DNA from: Hyphomicrobiales bacterium | GTDB taxonomy: Bacteria; Pseudomonadota; Alphaproteobacteria; Micropepsales; Micropepsaceae | Assembly: GCA_017849395.1 (NCBI GenBank) | Contig: JAFIHO010000065.1 | Location: forward strand, 1 to 8,028 | Direction of reading: 5' to 3' | DNA length: 8,028 nt | Notes under the pieces: generated by a model | What the model saw: only the letters and a program-made list of their open reading frames with translations | Told to the model about the DNA's origin: nothing | The model's database searches: none | Made by a program: the position numbers and the translations under genes | Shown here: positions 1-5,881 of the stretch, piece after piece | Numbering within the stretch: the stretch's first letter is position 1 | Layout of the letters: every line of letters starts with the position of its first letter

Positions 1-609
1 ACCATCGACGGACAGCAGCCGAAGGTCCTGTCCAAGGGCTGGGTGTTCAATGTCGCGCCGCGCCTGTCCTACTGCATGGAGACGGTCGGCAGTGAGCCGG
101 TAGTGTTCTTCCGCATCACGCCCGCGGGCCAGGTGCCAAGCTATCCGCAAAGCGAAACGCCGACGCCGGTCAAGGGCTATACCTACAGCCTTGCGAAGTT
201 CGCCACGACAGGCGGGTATGACTCCTTCAATATTCCCTTCTTCAATGTCGATGAATATGGGGACTCGGACCGCAAGGGCGAGCGTTTCCTGTATGACGGC
301 CATACCTCGTCCAACCTCAATGTCGGCCCGCCCATCACCCAGTTACCGCCCGACACCGATTGGGGTCATTTCCACGAGAACATGCAGGAAGTCTGGCTCG
401 ACGTGTATGGCAGCGTCTGCGCGCTGATCTCCGGCGAGGGGCTGGTGCGGGCGGAATATGGCGATCTCCTCAACGCCAATGAGGAGCGTTGGCACCGCGC
501 CACAAGCTGCCCCAACACCGGCAAGAGCATCCGCATGGCGATCACGCCGCGCAGCAAGGAAGGCCAGGTGCATTACTACCAGCCCGACCCTGGCCAGCAG
601 GCGAAGTGA
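1..609 (+). CDS. Cupin-domain protein, C-terminal part (5' end outside window)
   Basis: The frame is open from base 1, so the GTG at 43 is probably internal and the gene begins upstream; 202 codons are visible. The clearest feature is a cupin motif 1: His at nt 367 and 373, Glu at 388 and Gly at 409 fit the H-x-H-x4-E-x6-G pattern that binds a metal. Motif 2 is degenerate (GDLLNANEERWH, with its His at nt 493) and lacks the usual Pro and Gly. The protein ends in a hydrophilic tail. Cupins of this kind include dioxygenases, isomerases and non-enzymatic sugar or metal binders, and nothing visible fixes the substrate. About 120 residues precede the motif, so a second cupin or another N-terminal domain is possible. 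The gene converges on the PEP-CTERM gene across a shared hairpin. The fold call is fairly safe; the function is unknown. Confidence 0.75.
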   Translation, partial: TIDGQQPKVLSKGWVFNVAPRLSYCMETVGSEPVVFFRITPAGQVPSYPQSETPTPVKGYTYSLAKFATTGGYDSFNIPFFNVDEYGDSDRKGERFLYDGHTSSNLNVGPPITQLPPDTDWGHFHENMQEVWLDVYGSVCALISGEGLVRAEYGDLLNANEERWHRATSCPNTGKSIRMAITPRSKEGQVHYYQPDPGQQAK

Positions 610-630
610 GGCCACGGGCAAGTTCAAACA

Positions 631-656
631 AAAACAGCGCCCGAGGGCGCCGTTTT
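631..656 (+). terminator. Bidirectional rho-independent terminator between convergent genes
   Basis: A GC stem (637-641 with 646-650, loop CGAG) is extended by AAAAC at 631-635 pairing with GTTTT at 652-656, with one A/C mismatch between the two parts. The A-rich left side and T-rich right side let it work in both directions. It lies 22 nt after the cupin stop and 20 nt beyond the PEP-CTERM stop, so it can serve both genes. Confidence 0.7.
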
Positions 657-676
657 CGCATTCCTTGTGATGATGC

Positions 677-1258
677 TCAGACCTTCTTGCGGCGGCGCGT
701 CGCGCCCAATCCTGCAAGCCCCGCGGCGAACAGTGCCAGGGTGATAGGTTCGGGCACGGCCGTTCCGTTCAGAGTGAATTTCGCATCCTGGTCGGGATTG
801 GCGAAGAAATTCAGGTTTGAGGCATCGGCAAAATAGACCGTCCCGCCGGGATAGGGATTCGCATTGGATCCGATCGACGACAGGATTGTGTCCGAATAGA
901 AGAAATACTGTTGCCCGCCGTTCAGCGTCACGGACGGATCGAAGGCATAAACGCCGCCGGCATTGCTTATGGATGCCGCGAGCGAACTCGCTGCGGACAA
1001 TGCGTTGGGCGTGCCCAGATATTCCGTGCTGAAGATGTAAAGTGTACCCAGCGCCAGCGGCGCGTCGTTAAAATCATAGAAATTGAAGGTGATGTTATTG
1101 AACGGGCCTCCGGCCGCCAGGGTCGCGGACTGGCCGAGGTAAGCGGTCGCGCCGCCTGTCGCGGACGGATTGGAAGCCAGCAGACCGGCATTCGCCGGAA
1201 CGGCCAGCGCGAAAAGGGCAACCAACGCTACCAGCGCGGCAGATACAATGGATCGCAT
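677..1258 (-). CDS. PEP-CTERM sorting-domain exported protein
   Basis: The protein has 193 aa from the ATG at 1258, chosen over the in-frame ATG at 1315 because it has a strong GGAGGG site 5 nt upstream and begins directly with a signal peptide. Residues 1-24 form that peptide: short basic start, Ala/Leu/Val core, likely cleavage after PANA. The middle is Gly/Ser/Ala/Asn-rich with aromatic beta-strand-like segments and no catalytic motif I recognise. The C-terminus is a classic PEP-CTERM tripartite signal: VPEP at 168-171, a hydrophobic helix at about 172-186, and the basic tail RRRKK at 188-192. In this family exosortase cleaves at the motif, and the proteins are usually linked to exopolysaccharide or the cell surface. 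No exosortase lies in this window. The sorting signal is clear; the role of the mature domain is unknown. Confidence 0.9.
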   Translation of the reverse strand: MRSIVSAALVALVALFALAVPANAGLLASNPSATGGATAYLGQSATLAAGGPFNNITFNFYDFNDAPLALGTLYIFSTEYLGTPNALSAASSLAASISNAGGVYAFDPSVTLNGGQQYFFYSDTILSSIGSNANPYPGGTVYFADASNLNFFANPDQDAKFTLNGTAVPEPITLALFAAGLAGLGATRRRKKV

Positions 1259-1263
1259 GCATT

Positions 1264-1269
1264 CCCTCC
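1264..1269 (-). promoter_or_regulatory. Ribosome binding site of the PEP-CTERM gene, within a hairpin
   Basis: Read on the minus strand this is GGAGGG, 5 nt before the ATG at 1258, and it decides that start. Five of its six bases (1265-1269) lie in the 7-bp stem formed by 1265-1271 and 1281-1287, so the site would be hidden when the hairpin is folded. Confidence 0.7.
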
Positions 1270-1287
1270 GGTTCTTATGTCCGGAGG
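1265..1287 (-). promoter_or_regulatory. RBS-sequestering hairpin in the PEP-CTERM leader
   Basis: CCTCCGG (1265-1271) and CCGGAGG (1281-1287) are perfect complements around a 9-nt A/T-rich loop. In the minus-strand transcript the stem covers most of the Shine-Dalgarno sequence. The pairing is read directly; its use as a translational switch (temperature, ligand or protein) is inference. Confidence 0.5.
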
Positions 1288-1395
1288 CGAAGCAATAAAT
1301 ATGCCTGATCTTCAAGACGTTGATTTTAATGCGTCTTTTTCCTGCGTGCGCAAAGCTTGTAAACAGAATTTACAGCTGCGCCCGCGGGTTCCAGG

Positions 1396-1412
1396 AAAAT
1401 GCCTTTGGGGCA
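1396..1412 (-). terminator. Possible weak terminator after tRNA-Ala
   Basis: In the minus-strand transcript, TGCC and GGCA (1409-1412 and 1400-1403) can form a 4-bp stem with a 5-nt loop, followed by TTTT at 1399-1396. It starts 9 nt past the tRNA 3' end. The stem is short, so it may only help end transcription or processing. Confidence 0.35.
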
Positions 1413-1420
1413 GAAAAGGG

Positions 1421-1493
1421 TGGAGCCAAGCGGGATCGAACCGCTGACCTCCTGCATGCCATGCAGGCGCTCTCCCAGCTGAGCTATGGCCCC
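1421..1493 (-). tRNA. tRNA-Ala (anticodon GGC)
   Basis: A complete 73-nt cloverleaf can be read on the minus strand. The acceptor arm is GGGGCCA pairing with TGGCTCC (one G-T wobble), with discriminator A at 1421. The D arm is GCTC/GAGC. The anticodon arm is CCTGC/GCAGG around loop ATGGCAT, giving anticodon GGC after the conserved T33. The T arm is AGCGG/CCGCT around TTCGATC. CCA is not encoded: the bases after the discriminator are CCC, so the tail must be added by nucleotidyltransferase. It should decode GCC and GCU, and GCC is abundant in the neighbouring genes. It lies downstream of the FYDLN gene on the same strand. Confidence 0.97.
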
Positions 1494-1505
1494 TTACCAA
1501 TCGGC

Positions 1506-1525
1506 GTCCGTTATGGGCAACGGAC
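1506..1525. repeat. Perfect 7-bp hairpin upstream of tRNA-Ala
   Basis: GTCCGTT (1506-1512) and AACGGAC (1519-1525) are perfect complements with a 6-nt loop. It lies 13 nt before the tRNA 5' end in transcription order. No T-run follows on either strand, so it is not a standard terminator. It could act in tRNA processing or in termination of the FYDLN transcript. Confidence 0.6.
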
Positions 1526-1527
1526 CC

Positions 1528-1577
1528 GTCGCATTGCCAGGAAAAGTGTGTAGCGGTTTTCCGTCCGGCAATGCGAC
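1528..1577. repeat. Nested inverted repeat (11-bp outer, 6-bp inner stem)
   Basis: GTCGCATTGCC (1528-1538) and GGCAATGCGAC (1567-1577) are perfect reverse complements. Inside them GGAAAA (1540-1545) pairs with TTTTCC (1557-1562) around an 11-nt loop. The structure sits 14 nt past the FYDLN stop codon, with an A-run at 1579-1585 on the stop-codon side. As a minus-strand terminator it lacks a T-run after its 3' arm. It could be a non-canonical terminator, an mRNA-end stabiliser, or a copy of a dispersed palindromic repeat. Confidence 0.65.
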
Positions 1578-1591
1578 CAAAAAAATAAATT

Positions 1592-2095
1592 CTACCGTTC
1601 GTCCTTGGTGATGTCGGGGTCGATGATGCCGGAGACATCCTCGTCCTCGTCTTCCACCTCGCCGAGGAGATCGTCGTCTTCCTCGTCTTCGTCATCTTCG
1701 ACTTCGATATCTTCGATGGCGACATCTTCGTCGCCCTCGACCACCGACATGCCCTCGGCCGTCTCGGGTTCTTCCTCGGCGGCCTCTTCGTCTTCGTCCT
1801 CGCCGGTCGCGGCTACGCTCAGCGGCGCTTCCTCGACAGCCTCTTCCTCCTCGTCCTCGTCGGAATCGGCGTCCTCATTCTCGTCGTCCTCGTCCTCGTC
1901 GTCCTCGGCATCCTCGGCGCGGATAGTCCCGGTGGCGGCGGGCTCGGGCTGACGGCTGCGGCGCTGCTTGAACAGCGCTTCCGGCTCATAGCTGAAACCG
2001 CATTTCGGGCACTCGATCGGACGCTTGTCCAGATCGTAGAAGCGCGAATTGCAGCTGGGGCAGGCCCGTTTGGTTCCGAGATCAGCCTTGACCAA
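1592..2095 (-). CDS. FYDLN-type acidic zinc-ribbon protein (TIGR02300 family)
   Basis: The protein has 167 aa from a TTG start at 2095, chosen because it yields the family N-terminus MVKADLGTKR and has GGGAAG 6 nt upstream (2102-2107). The next in-frame start upstream would add unrelated residues and overlap the aroA start region. Residues 8-32 carry the hallmark: two CxxC pairs (Cys12/15 and Cys29/32), which should bind one zinc, flanking RFYDLDKRPIEC. A short basic stretch (KQRRSR, 43-48) follows, and from about residue 60 the chain is overwhelmingly Asp/Glu and surely disordered. Members are conserved in Alphaproteobacteria with no established biochemical role; zinc-dependent binding of nucleic acid or basic proteins is only a guess. 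From memory, members are usually about 110-130 aa, so this acidic tail looks long. It is divergent from aroA, whose start is 85 bp away, and upstream of tRNA-Ala. Confidence 0.9.
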   Translation of the reverse strand: MVKADLGTKRACPSCNSRFYDLDKRPIECPKCGFSYEPEALFKQRRSRQPEPAATGTIRAEDAEDDEDEDDENEDADSDEDEEEEAVEEAPLSVAATGEDEDEEAAEEEPETAEGMSVVEGDEDVAIEDIEVEDDEDEEDDDLLGEVEDEDEDVSGIIDPDITKDER

Positions 2096-2180
2096 GATGT
2101 GCTTCCCGTGAAGAAGAGGGTTCAGAGGGGGCGCGTTTGCCACGGGTTGCCCCGCCTGTAAAGGTCTTTTGCAAAGCCCC

Positions 2181-3521
2181 ATGCACGCCACGGAAACCAG
2201 CCCATTGCGCGCCCGCCGCGCCGCCCCCCTGAAGGGAACCGCCACAATTCCCGGCGACAAGTCGATTTCCCAGCGCGCACTTATATTGGGCGCGCTGGCC
2301 ACGGGAGAAACCCGGGTTTCCGGCCTTCTTGAGTCTGAAGACGTAAAAAATACCGGCCAGGCCCTGACCGGCTTCGGCGCCCAGGTGGCGCGGACGGGTC
2401 CGGGCACATGGCGGGTCCGGGGCACGGGCGTCGGAAACTGGCACACGCTCGCCGCACCGCTGGATTTCGGCAATTCGGGCACCGGCTCGCGGCTGGTGAT
2501 GGGGGCGATGGCGACCACCCCGATAACGGCGGTATTCACGGGCGACGCCTCGCTGCGGTCCCGGCCCATGGCGCGGGTGGTCGATCCGCTCAAGGCGTTC
2601 GGCGTCACCTATGAAGGGCAGGGGGCCAAGGCGCTGATGCCGCTCACCCTGCATGGCGCGGCAAACGCCCGGGCCATCACCACCACCATCACCACCGCTT
2701 CGGCCCAGGTGAAATCGGCGCTGCTGCTGGCGGCGCTGAACGCCGAAGGGGTCAGCCGCATCACCCAGACCACGCTGACCCGCGATCACAGCGAGAAAAT
2801 GCTGAAAGCCTTCGGCGCGCAGATCGCGGTCACGCCGGAAGGCACGGGCGAAACCATCGCGCTCACCGGGAGGGCAAGGCTGGCGGGCACCGAGGTCGAA
2901 GTGCCGCGCGATCCGTCTTCCGCCGCGTTTCCGTTGGTCGCGGCGCTGATCGTGCCGGGGTCTCAGATCGTGCTGCCCGCCATCCTGCTCAATCCGCGCC
3001 GCACCGGCCTGCTCGACACGCTGCTGGAGATGGGCGCGAAGATCGGCATCGAAAACCGCCGCACCAGTGGCGGCGAGGAGATTGGCGATCTTGTCGTGAG
3101 CCATTCCGAACTGCGCGGCGTGACGGTGCCTGCTGCTCGCGCGCCCTCGATGATCGACGAATATCCGGTTCTTTCGGTCGCCGCCGCCTTCGCCAAAGGC
3201 AAGACCACGATGCTGGGGCTGGAGGAATTGCGGGTGAAGGAAAGCGACCGCCTCGCAGCCGTGGCGCGGGGGCTGGAGGTCAATGGCGTCTCCATCGCCA
3301 TCGAAGGCGATGATCTGATGGTGGAAGGCATGGGGCCGGACGGCGTGCCCGGCGGCGGCACGGTGACCACCCATATGGATCACCGCATCGCGATGAGCTT
3401 CCTCACCATGGGCATGGCATCGCAAAAGCCGGTCACCGCCGACGACATCACGATGATCGCGACCAGCTTCCCGGAATATCAGGGCCTGATGACGGCGCTG
3501 GGCGCGGCCTTCGAGGCCTGA
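2181..3521 (+). CDS. aroA: 3-phosphoshikimate 1-carboxyvinyltransferase (EPSP synthase), class II
   Basis: AroA joins phosphoenolpyruvate to shikimate-3-phosphate, the sixth step of the shikimate pathway, in the cytoplasm. The 446-aa protein is full length and follows the Agrobacterium CP4-type enzyme almost residue for residue. The substrate-binding PGDKSISQR has Lys27, Ser28 and Arg32; it has Gln where CP4 has His. The PEP loop is FGNSGTGSR (96-104). RAPSMIDEYP carries the catalytic Asp326, and VKESDR carries Glu354. Position 100 is Gly, whereas CP4 has the glyphosate-tolerance Ala100. The ATG at 2181 gives the family N-terminus, but its nearest AAGG (2161-2164) is 16 nt away; a TTG at 2169 sits only 4 nt after that site and would add four residues, so the start is not certain. 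The divergent FYDLN gene shares the 85-bp upstream region. Confidence 0.97.
   Translation: MHATETSPLRARRAAPLKGTATIPGDKSISQRALILGALATGETRVSGLLESEDVKNTGQALTGFGAQVARTGPGTWRVRGTGVGNWHTLAAPLDFGNSGTGSRLVMGAMATTPITAVFTGDASLRSRPMARVVDPLKAFGVTYEGQGAKALMPLTLHGAANARAITTTITTASAQVKSALLLAALNAEGVSRITQTTLTRDHSEKMLKAFGAQIAVTPEGTGETIALTGRARLAGTEVEVPRDPSSAAFPLVAALIVPGSQIVLPAILLNPRRTGLLDTLLEMGAKIGIENRRTSGGEEIGDLVVSHSELRGVTVPAARAPSMIDEYPVLSVAAAFAKGKTTMLGLEELRVKESDRLAAVARGLEVNGVSIAIEGDDLMVEGMGPDGVPGGGTVTTHMDHRIAMSFLTMGMASQKPVTADDITMIATSFPEYQGLMTALGAAFEA
3513..3516 (+). promoter_or_regulatory. Ribosome binding site inside the aroA 3' end
   Basis: GAGG lies within the last aroA codons, 7 nt before the TTG at 3524. 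It supports that start over the later ATG at 3554 and implies translational coupling of the small gene to aroA. Confidence 0.5.
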
Positions 3522-3523
3522 TT

Positions 3524-3856
3524 TTGGATAGCGCGATTTCCGCTGCTTGGGAGATGGCTGCCCGCGACCTCGGCATTTCGGTTGTGACACCGTTCCGGTT
3601 GAAGCTGGAGGCGGGGCACGAGTTACTTTGCGAAGCCTTTGTTCCCGATTTTGGCTCACCCCATGGTGCACTGGTTTTGGGAATGGACCACGAATACGCA
3701 GACGCCGTCAGAAGGGTGGGCCATTGGGTAAGCCTGTTGGGACCGATATATCGCAACTACTCGCGGTCTTTGTTCATTGAGACGCTTGTTGACTGGGGAT
3801 GGTTCGGCGAACGGGCCAGCGCTCCGGCCTGGTACACCGGCAGGGCGTCTAGCTAG
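3524..3856 (+). CDS. Uncharacterised 110-aa protein coupled to aroA
   Basis: I do not recognise the family. The TTG start lies 2 nt after the aroA stop with GAGG at ideal spacing inside aroA, which argues for co-translation. The protein looks like a small soluble alpha/beta domain with no signal peptide or membrane segment. Notable parts are an N-terminal helix rich in Ala (residues 2-14), a beta-like stretch VVTPFRLKLEAGHELLCEAF (20-39), GALVLGMDHE (48-57) and an aromatic C-terminus with DWGWFG (89-94) and APAWYTGR (100-107). No catalytic motif is evident; there is a single Cys. About a third of its codons end in A or T, including TTA, ATA and AGA, which its neighbours avoid, so it looks recently acquired or weakly expressed. 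It converges on the acyltransferase with 9 bp between stops. It is probably a real gene, since its composition is protein-like throughout. Confidence 0.65.
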   Translation: MDSAISAAWEMAARDLGISVVTPFRLKLEAGHELLCEAFVPDFGSPHGALVLGMDHEYADAVRRVGHWVSLLGPIYRNYSRSLFIETLVDWGWFGERASAPAWYTGRASS

Positions 3857-3865
3857 AACTGCGAT

Positions 3866-5017
3866 TCACCACGCCGCGTCCGAGCGTGAGCGCCACAATT
3901 TGCGCGAATGGGAAACCACGCGCATGCCCGCTGTGATCATCGGGCTCTCGATCAGATGGAACATCGCATACGGCACCGCTGCCGACGTGACAGCCACGAA
4001 ACCCAGCTTCACCGCCATGGGCCAGGTCTGCTCATGCGCGAACCATAACAATCCCGGATGGGACAGGTAGATTCCATAGCTGTACTTCGCCACCACATGC
4101 GCGGCCTTGCCCAGAACGCCGGACGGCATCTCGCCGAACCATGGGATGGCGAGACCCAGCGCCAGCGCGAAGAAGGAACGGAAGAACATCGCCTGCTCAT
4201 GCTGCGCGGCCAGGAAGATTACCCAGGTCAGCATGAAGGCGATGGGCCATAGCCAGCCCGGCACGCTGCGCGGCCGCATCAGCGACAATTTCCACGCGAT
4301 TACGCCCGCCATGAAGTTCGGCACGAAATGCAGGATGCCCGCGCGCGCGCTGACCATGGGCTGCAGCATGGCGAGCCCCAGCGCCAGCACCCACAATCCC
4401 ATCAGCATCCAGAATGGCCGCGTCCGTCCGAACAGGAACAGGAAGGGCAGGAACAGGTACATCTGCCATTCGAAAGCCAGGCTCCACGACACGCTGATCA
4501 TGTTGCGCGTGAAGGTCAGGAACTGGATCAGCGTCAGGTTCGCGAACAGTTCCCATGGCGTCCAGCCGGGCGCATCGCCATCGGGCGGAACGAAAAAATA
4601 GACGAACAGGGTGCAGACGATGCTCAGCGGCATCAGCCGGAACAGGCGGCGGATATAGAAATCGCCGAACAGGGATTCCCCGCGCCGCTGCGCCCGCTCC
4701 AGCGACAGCATCAGCACGAAACAGGTGTAGACGAAGAAGATGCAGACGCCCATCTGGGCGAAGCGCCAGGCCCAGATCGACTCCGACGCGGTGAAGATGG
4801 TGTAGAAATGGCCGAAATAGACGCACAGCACGGCCACCGCGCGGATCAGGTCCAGATTGGGACTGTCGCCCGCGAAACTCGATGTCCGGGCCCGGTCATG
4901 GGGGCGGTCCACCGCCGCGCAAAGCGCCGGTCCGCCCTCCTGCGGTGTGTCGAGCGTTGTGGTCATGCCCCGGTCTGGTTCGATGAGGGGGCGGATATCC
5001 CCGTTGCTACCTATCAT
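3866..5017 (-). CDS. Acyltransferase-3 family membrane protein (probable O-acyltransferase)
   Basis: A 383-aa integral membrane protein of the acyltransferase-3 family (PF01757), which transfers acetyl or other acyl groups onto sugars of O-antigen, exopolysaccharide, glycolipids or similar substrates. Family landmarks appear in order: LDLIRAVAVLCVYFGH (55-70) with the conserved His70 at the end of the first helix; YIRRLFRLMP (121-130) with the Arg pattern; SWSLAFEWQMYLFLPF (177-192); YGIYLSHP (314-321); and LIESP (355-359) near the end. Roughly ten hydrophobic segments span residues 55-360. About 50 hydrophilic residues precede the first helix. The start is uncertain: the ATG at 5017 and the in-frame ATG at 4966 both lack a clean Shine-Dalgarno sequence, and the shorter form still keeps every motif. 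It is divergent from cmk (81 bp) and on the opposite strand to its housekeeping neighbours, which suggests an insertion. The substrate cannot be told. Confidence 0.88.
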   Translation of the reverse strand: MIGSNGDIRPLIEPDRGMTTTLDTPQEGGPALCAAVDRPHDRARTSSFAGDSPNLDLIRAVAVLCVYFGHFYTIFTASESIWAWRFAQMGVCIFFVYTCFVLMLSLERAQRRGESLFGDFYIRRLFRLMPLSIVCTLFVYFFVPPDGDAPGWTPWELFANLTLIQFLTFTRNMISVSWSLAFEWQMYLFLPFLFLFGRTRPFWMLMGLWVLALGLAMLQPMVSARAGILHFVPNFMAGVIAWKLSLMRPRSVPGWLWPIAFMLTWVIFLAAQHEQAMFFRSFFALALGLAIPWFGEMPSGVLGKAAHVVAKYSYGIYLSHPGLLWFAHEQTWPMAVKLGFVAVTSAAVPYAMFHLIESPMITAGMRVVSHSRKLWRSRSDAAW

Positions 5018-5098
5018 CCCGGCCCATCCCCGGCCAGAAGTGCCGCACCCGGAACAGGCCTCTTGTCAGATTGCGGCAAATCCGTTCAGGAAAGGTGC

Positions 5099-5767
5099 AT
5101 GACCATCATCATCGCCGTGGACGGCCCGGCCGCATCGGGCAAGGGCACGCTGGCGCGCCGTCTGGCGCGGCATTTCAATTTCGCACATCTGGATTCCGGG
5201 GTGTTGTATCGCCTGACGGCGCTTTCGGTTCTGGAAGCGGGCGGCAATCCCGCCATCGAGGCCGACGCCATGCGTGGCGCGCGGGGCATCGACCTGTCCC
5301 GGGCCGGCGATCCGGCAATCCGCACCGATCTGGTCGGGATGGCGGCCAGCAAGGTTTCGGCCATTCCCGCGGTGCGCGCCGCCCTGCATGATTTCCAGAC
5401 CGGGTTCCTGGCCCATCCGCCCGGCGATGGTCCCGGGGCGGTGATGGACGGGCGCGACATCGGAACTGTCATCGCGCCCCATGCGACCGCCAAGCTGTTC
5501 ATAGACGCGGCCCCCGAAGTGCGCGCCCGGCGACGCTGGCTGGAACTCAAGGGGCTGGGCATCGAAAAGGATTTGGAAACCTTGCTGGGCGAAATCCAGG
5601 CTCGCGACCATGCCGACCGCACCAGGGCCATATCCCCCCTGGCCAAGGCCCCCGACGCCGACTTGCTCGATACCAGCAATTTGGATATAGACGCGGCGTT
5701 CGCGGCCGCCCTTGCCCTGGTTGAACCCAAGGTGTCAGGCGCGCTCAAGGACCGCCACAGGGGCTAA
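5099..5767 (+). CDS. cmk: Cytidylate kinase (CMP/dCMP kinase)
   Basis: This enzyme phosphorylates CMP and dCMP with ATP in the cytoplasm, feeding CTP and dCTP pools. The ATG at 5099 is chosen because AGGA at 5088-5091 sits 7 nt upstream and the protein opens with the family sequence MTIIIAVDGPAASGKGT. The frame is open far upstream, but that part is antisense to the acyltransferase. Walker A is GPAASGKGT (9-17). LDSGVLYR (31-38) is the NMP-binding motif (more often LDTGALYR), DGRDIGT is at 117-123, and the lid-region pattern RDHADRTRAISPL is at 169-181. With 222 aa it has the usual length. It is followed 114 nt later by rpsA on the same strand with no T-tailed terminator between them, so the two may be partly co-transcribed, as in many proteobacteria. 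Confidence 0.97.
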   Translation: MTIIIAVDGPAASGKGTLARRLARHFNFAHLDSGVLYRLTALSVLEAGGNPAIEADAMRGARGIDLSRAGDPAIRTDLVGMAASKVSAIPAVRAALHDFQTGFLAHPPGDGPGAVMDGRDIGTVIAPHATAKLFIDAAPEVRARRRWLELKGLGIEKDLETLLGEIQARDHADRTRAISPLAKAPDADLLDTSNLDIDAAFAAALALVEPKVSGALKDRHRG

Positions 5768-5771
5768 GGAG

Positions 5772-5854
5772 GCCCGGCGGCCTTCGGGCAGACCGCTTAC
5801 CGATCCAAAAAACCAACCGCCCCATCCGGGGAAGTCCGCCGACATGCGTTCGGC
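5772..5854 (+). promoter_or_regulatory. Possible structured leader of rpsA
   Basis: Three small hairpins follow each other between cmk and rpsA: GCCCG/CGGGC (5772-5776 with 5785-5789), CCCC/GGGG around ATCC (5820-5831), and GCCGA/TCGGC (5838-5842 with 5850-5854). The last ends 18 nt before the rpsA AGGA site. In gammaproteobacteria S1 represses its own mRNA through a folded leader; an equivalent here is inference, and short GC hairpins arise easily by chance at this base composition. Confidence 0.3.
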
Positions 5855-5881
5855 CGGCATGAACGTCTGTACAGGAATCTT

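Noticed and set aside
1259..1315. Earlier start of the PEP-CTERM gene at 1315
   Set aside because: It would put 19 non-hydrophobic residues ahead of a perfect signal peptide and ignore the strong GGAGGG site.
1640..1920. TCGTCCTCG-like low-complexity stretch as a microsatellite
   Set aside because: The repeats follow the codons of an acidic protein tail and are not regular enough to be a tandem array.
1605..1952. Plus-strand poly-Ser frame
   Set aside because: It is the complement of the Asp/Glu-rich tail of the FYDLN gene: GAG/GAC codons read as TCC/TCG.
2096..2180. Sigma-70-like boxes in the divergent FYDLN/aroA region (TTGCCA at 2137, TAAAGG at 2159)
   Set aside because: The match is poor, particularly in the -10, and similar strings occur by chance; the promoters must lie here, but I cannot place them.
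2082..3671. Long minus-strand open frame (529 codons) opposite aroA
   Set aside because: Its product is Arg/Gly/His-rich low-complexity sequence typical of the antisense frame of a GC-rich gene, and aroA is beyond doubt.
4328..5098. N-terminal extension of cmk by 257 codons
   Set aside because: The extra frame lies antisense to the acyltransferase and is Gln/Arg-rich; the ribosome site and family N-terminus fix the start at 5099.
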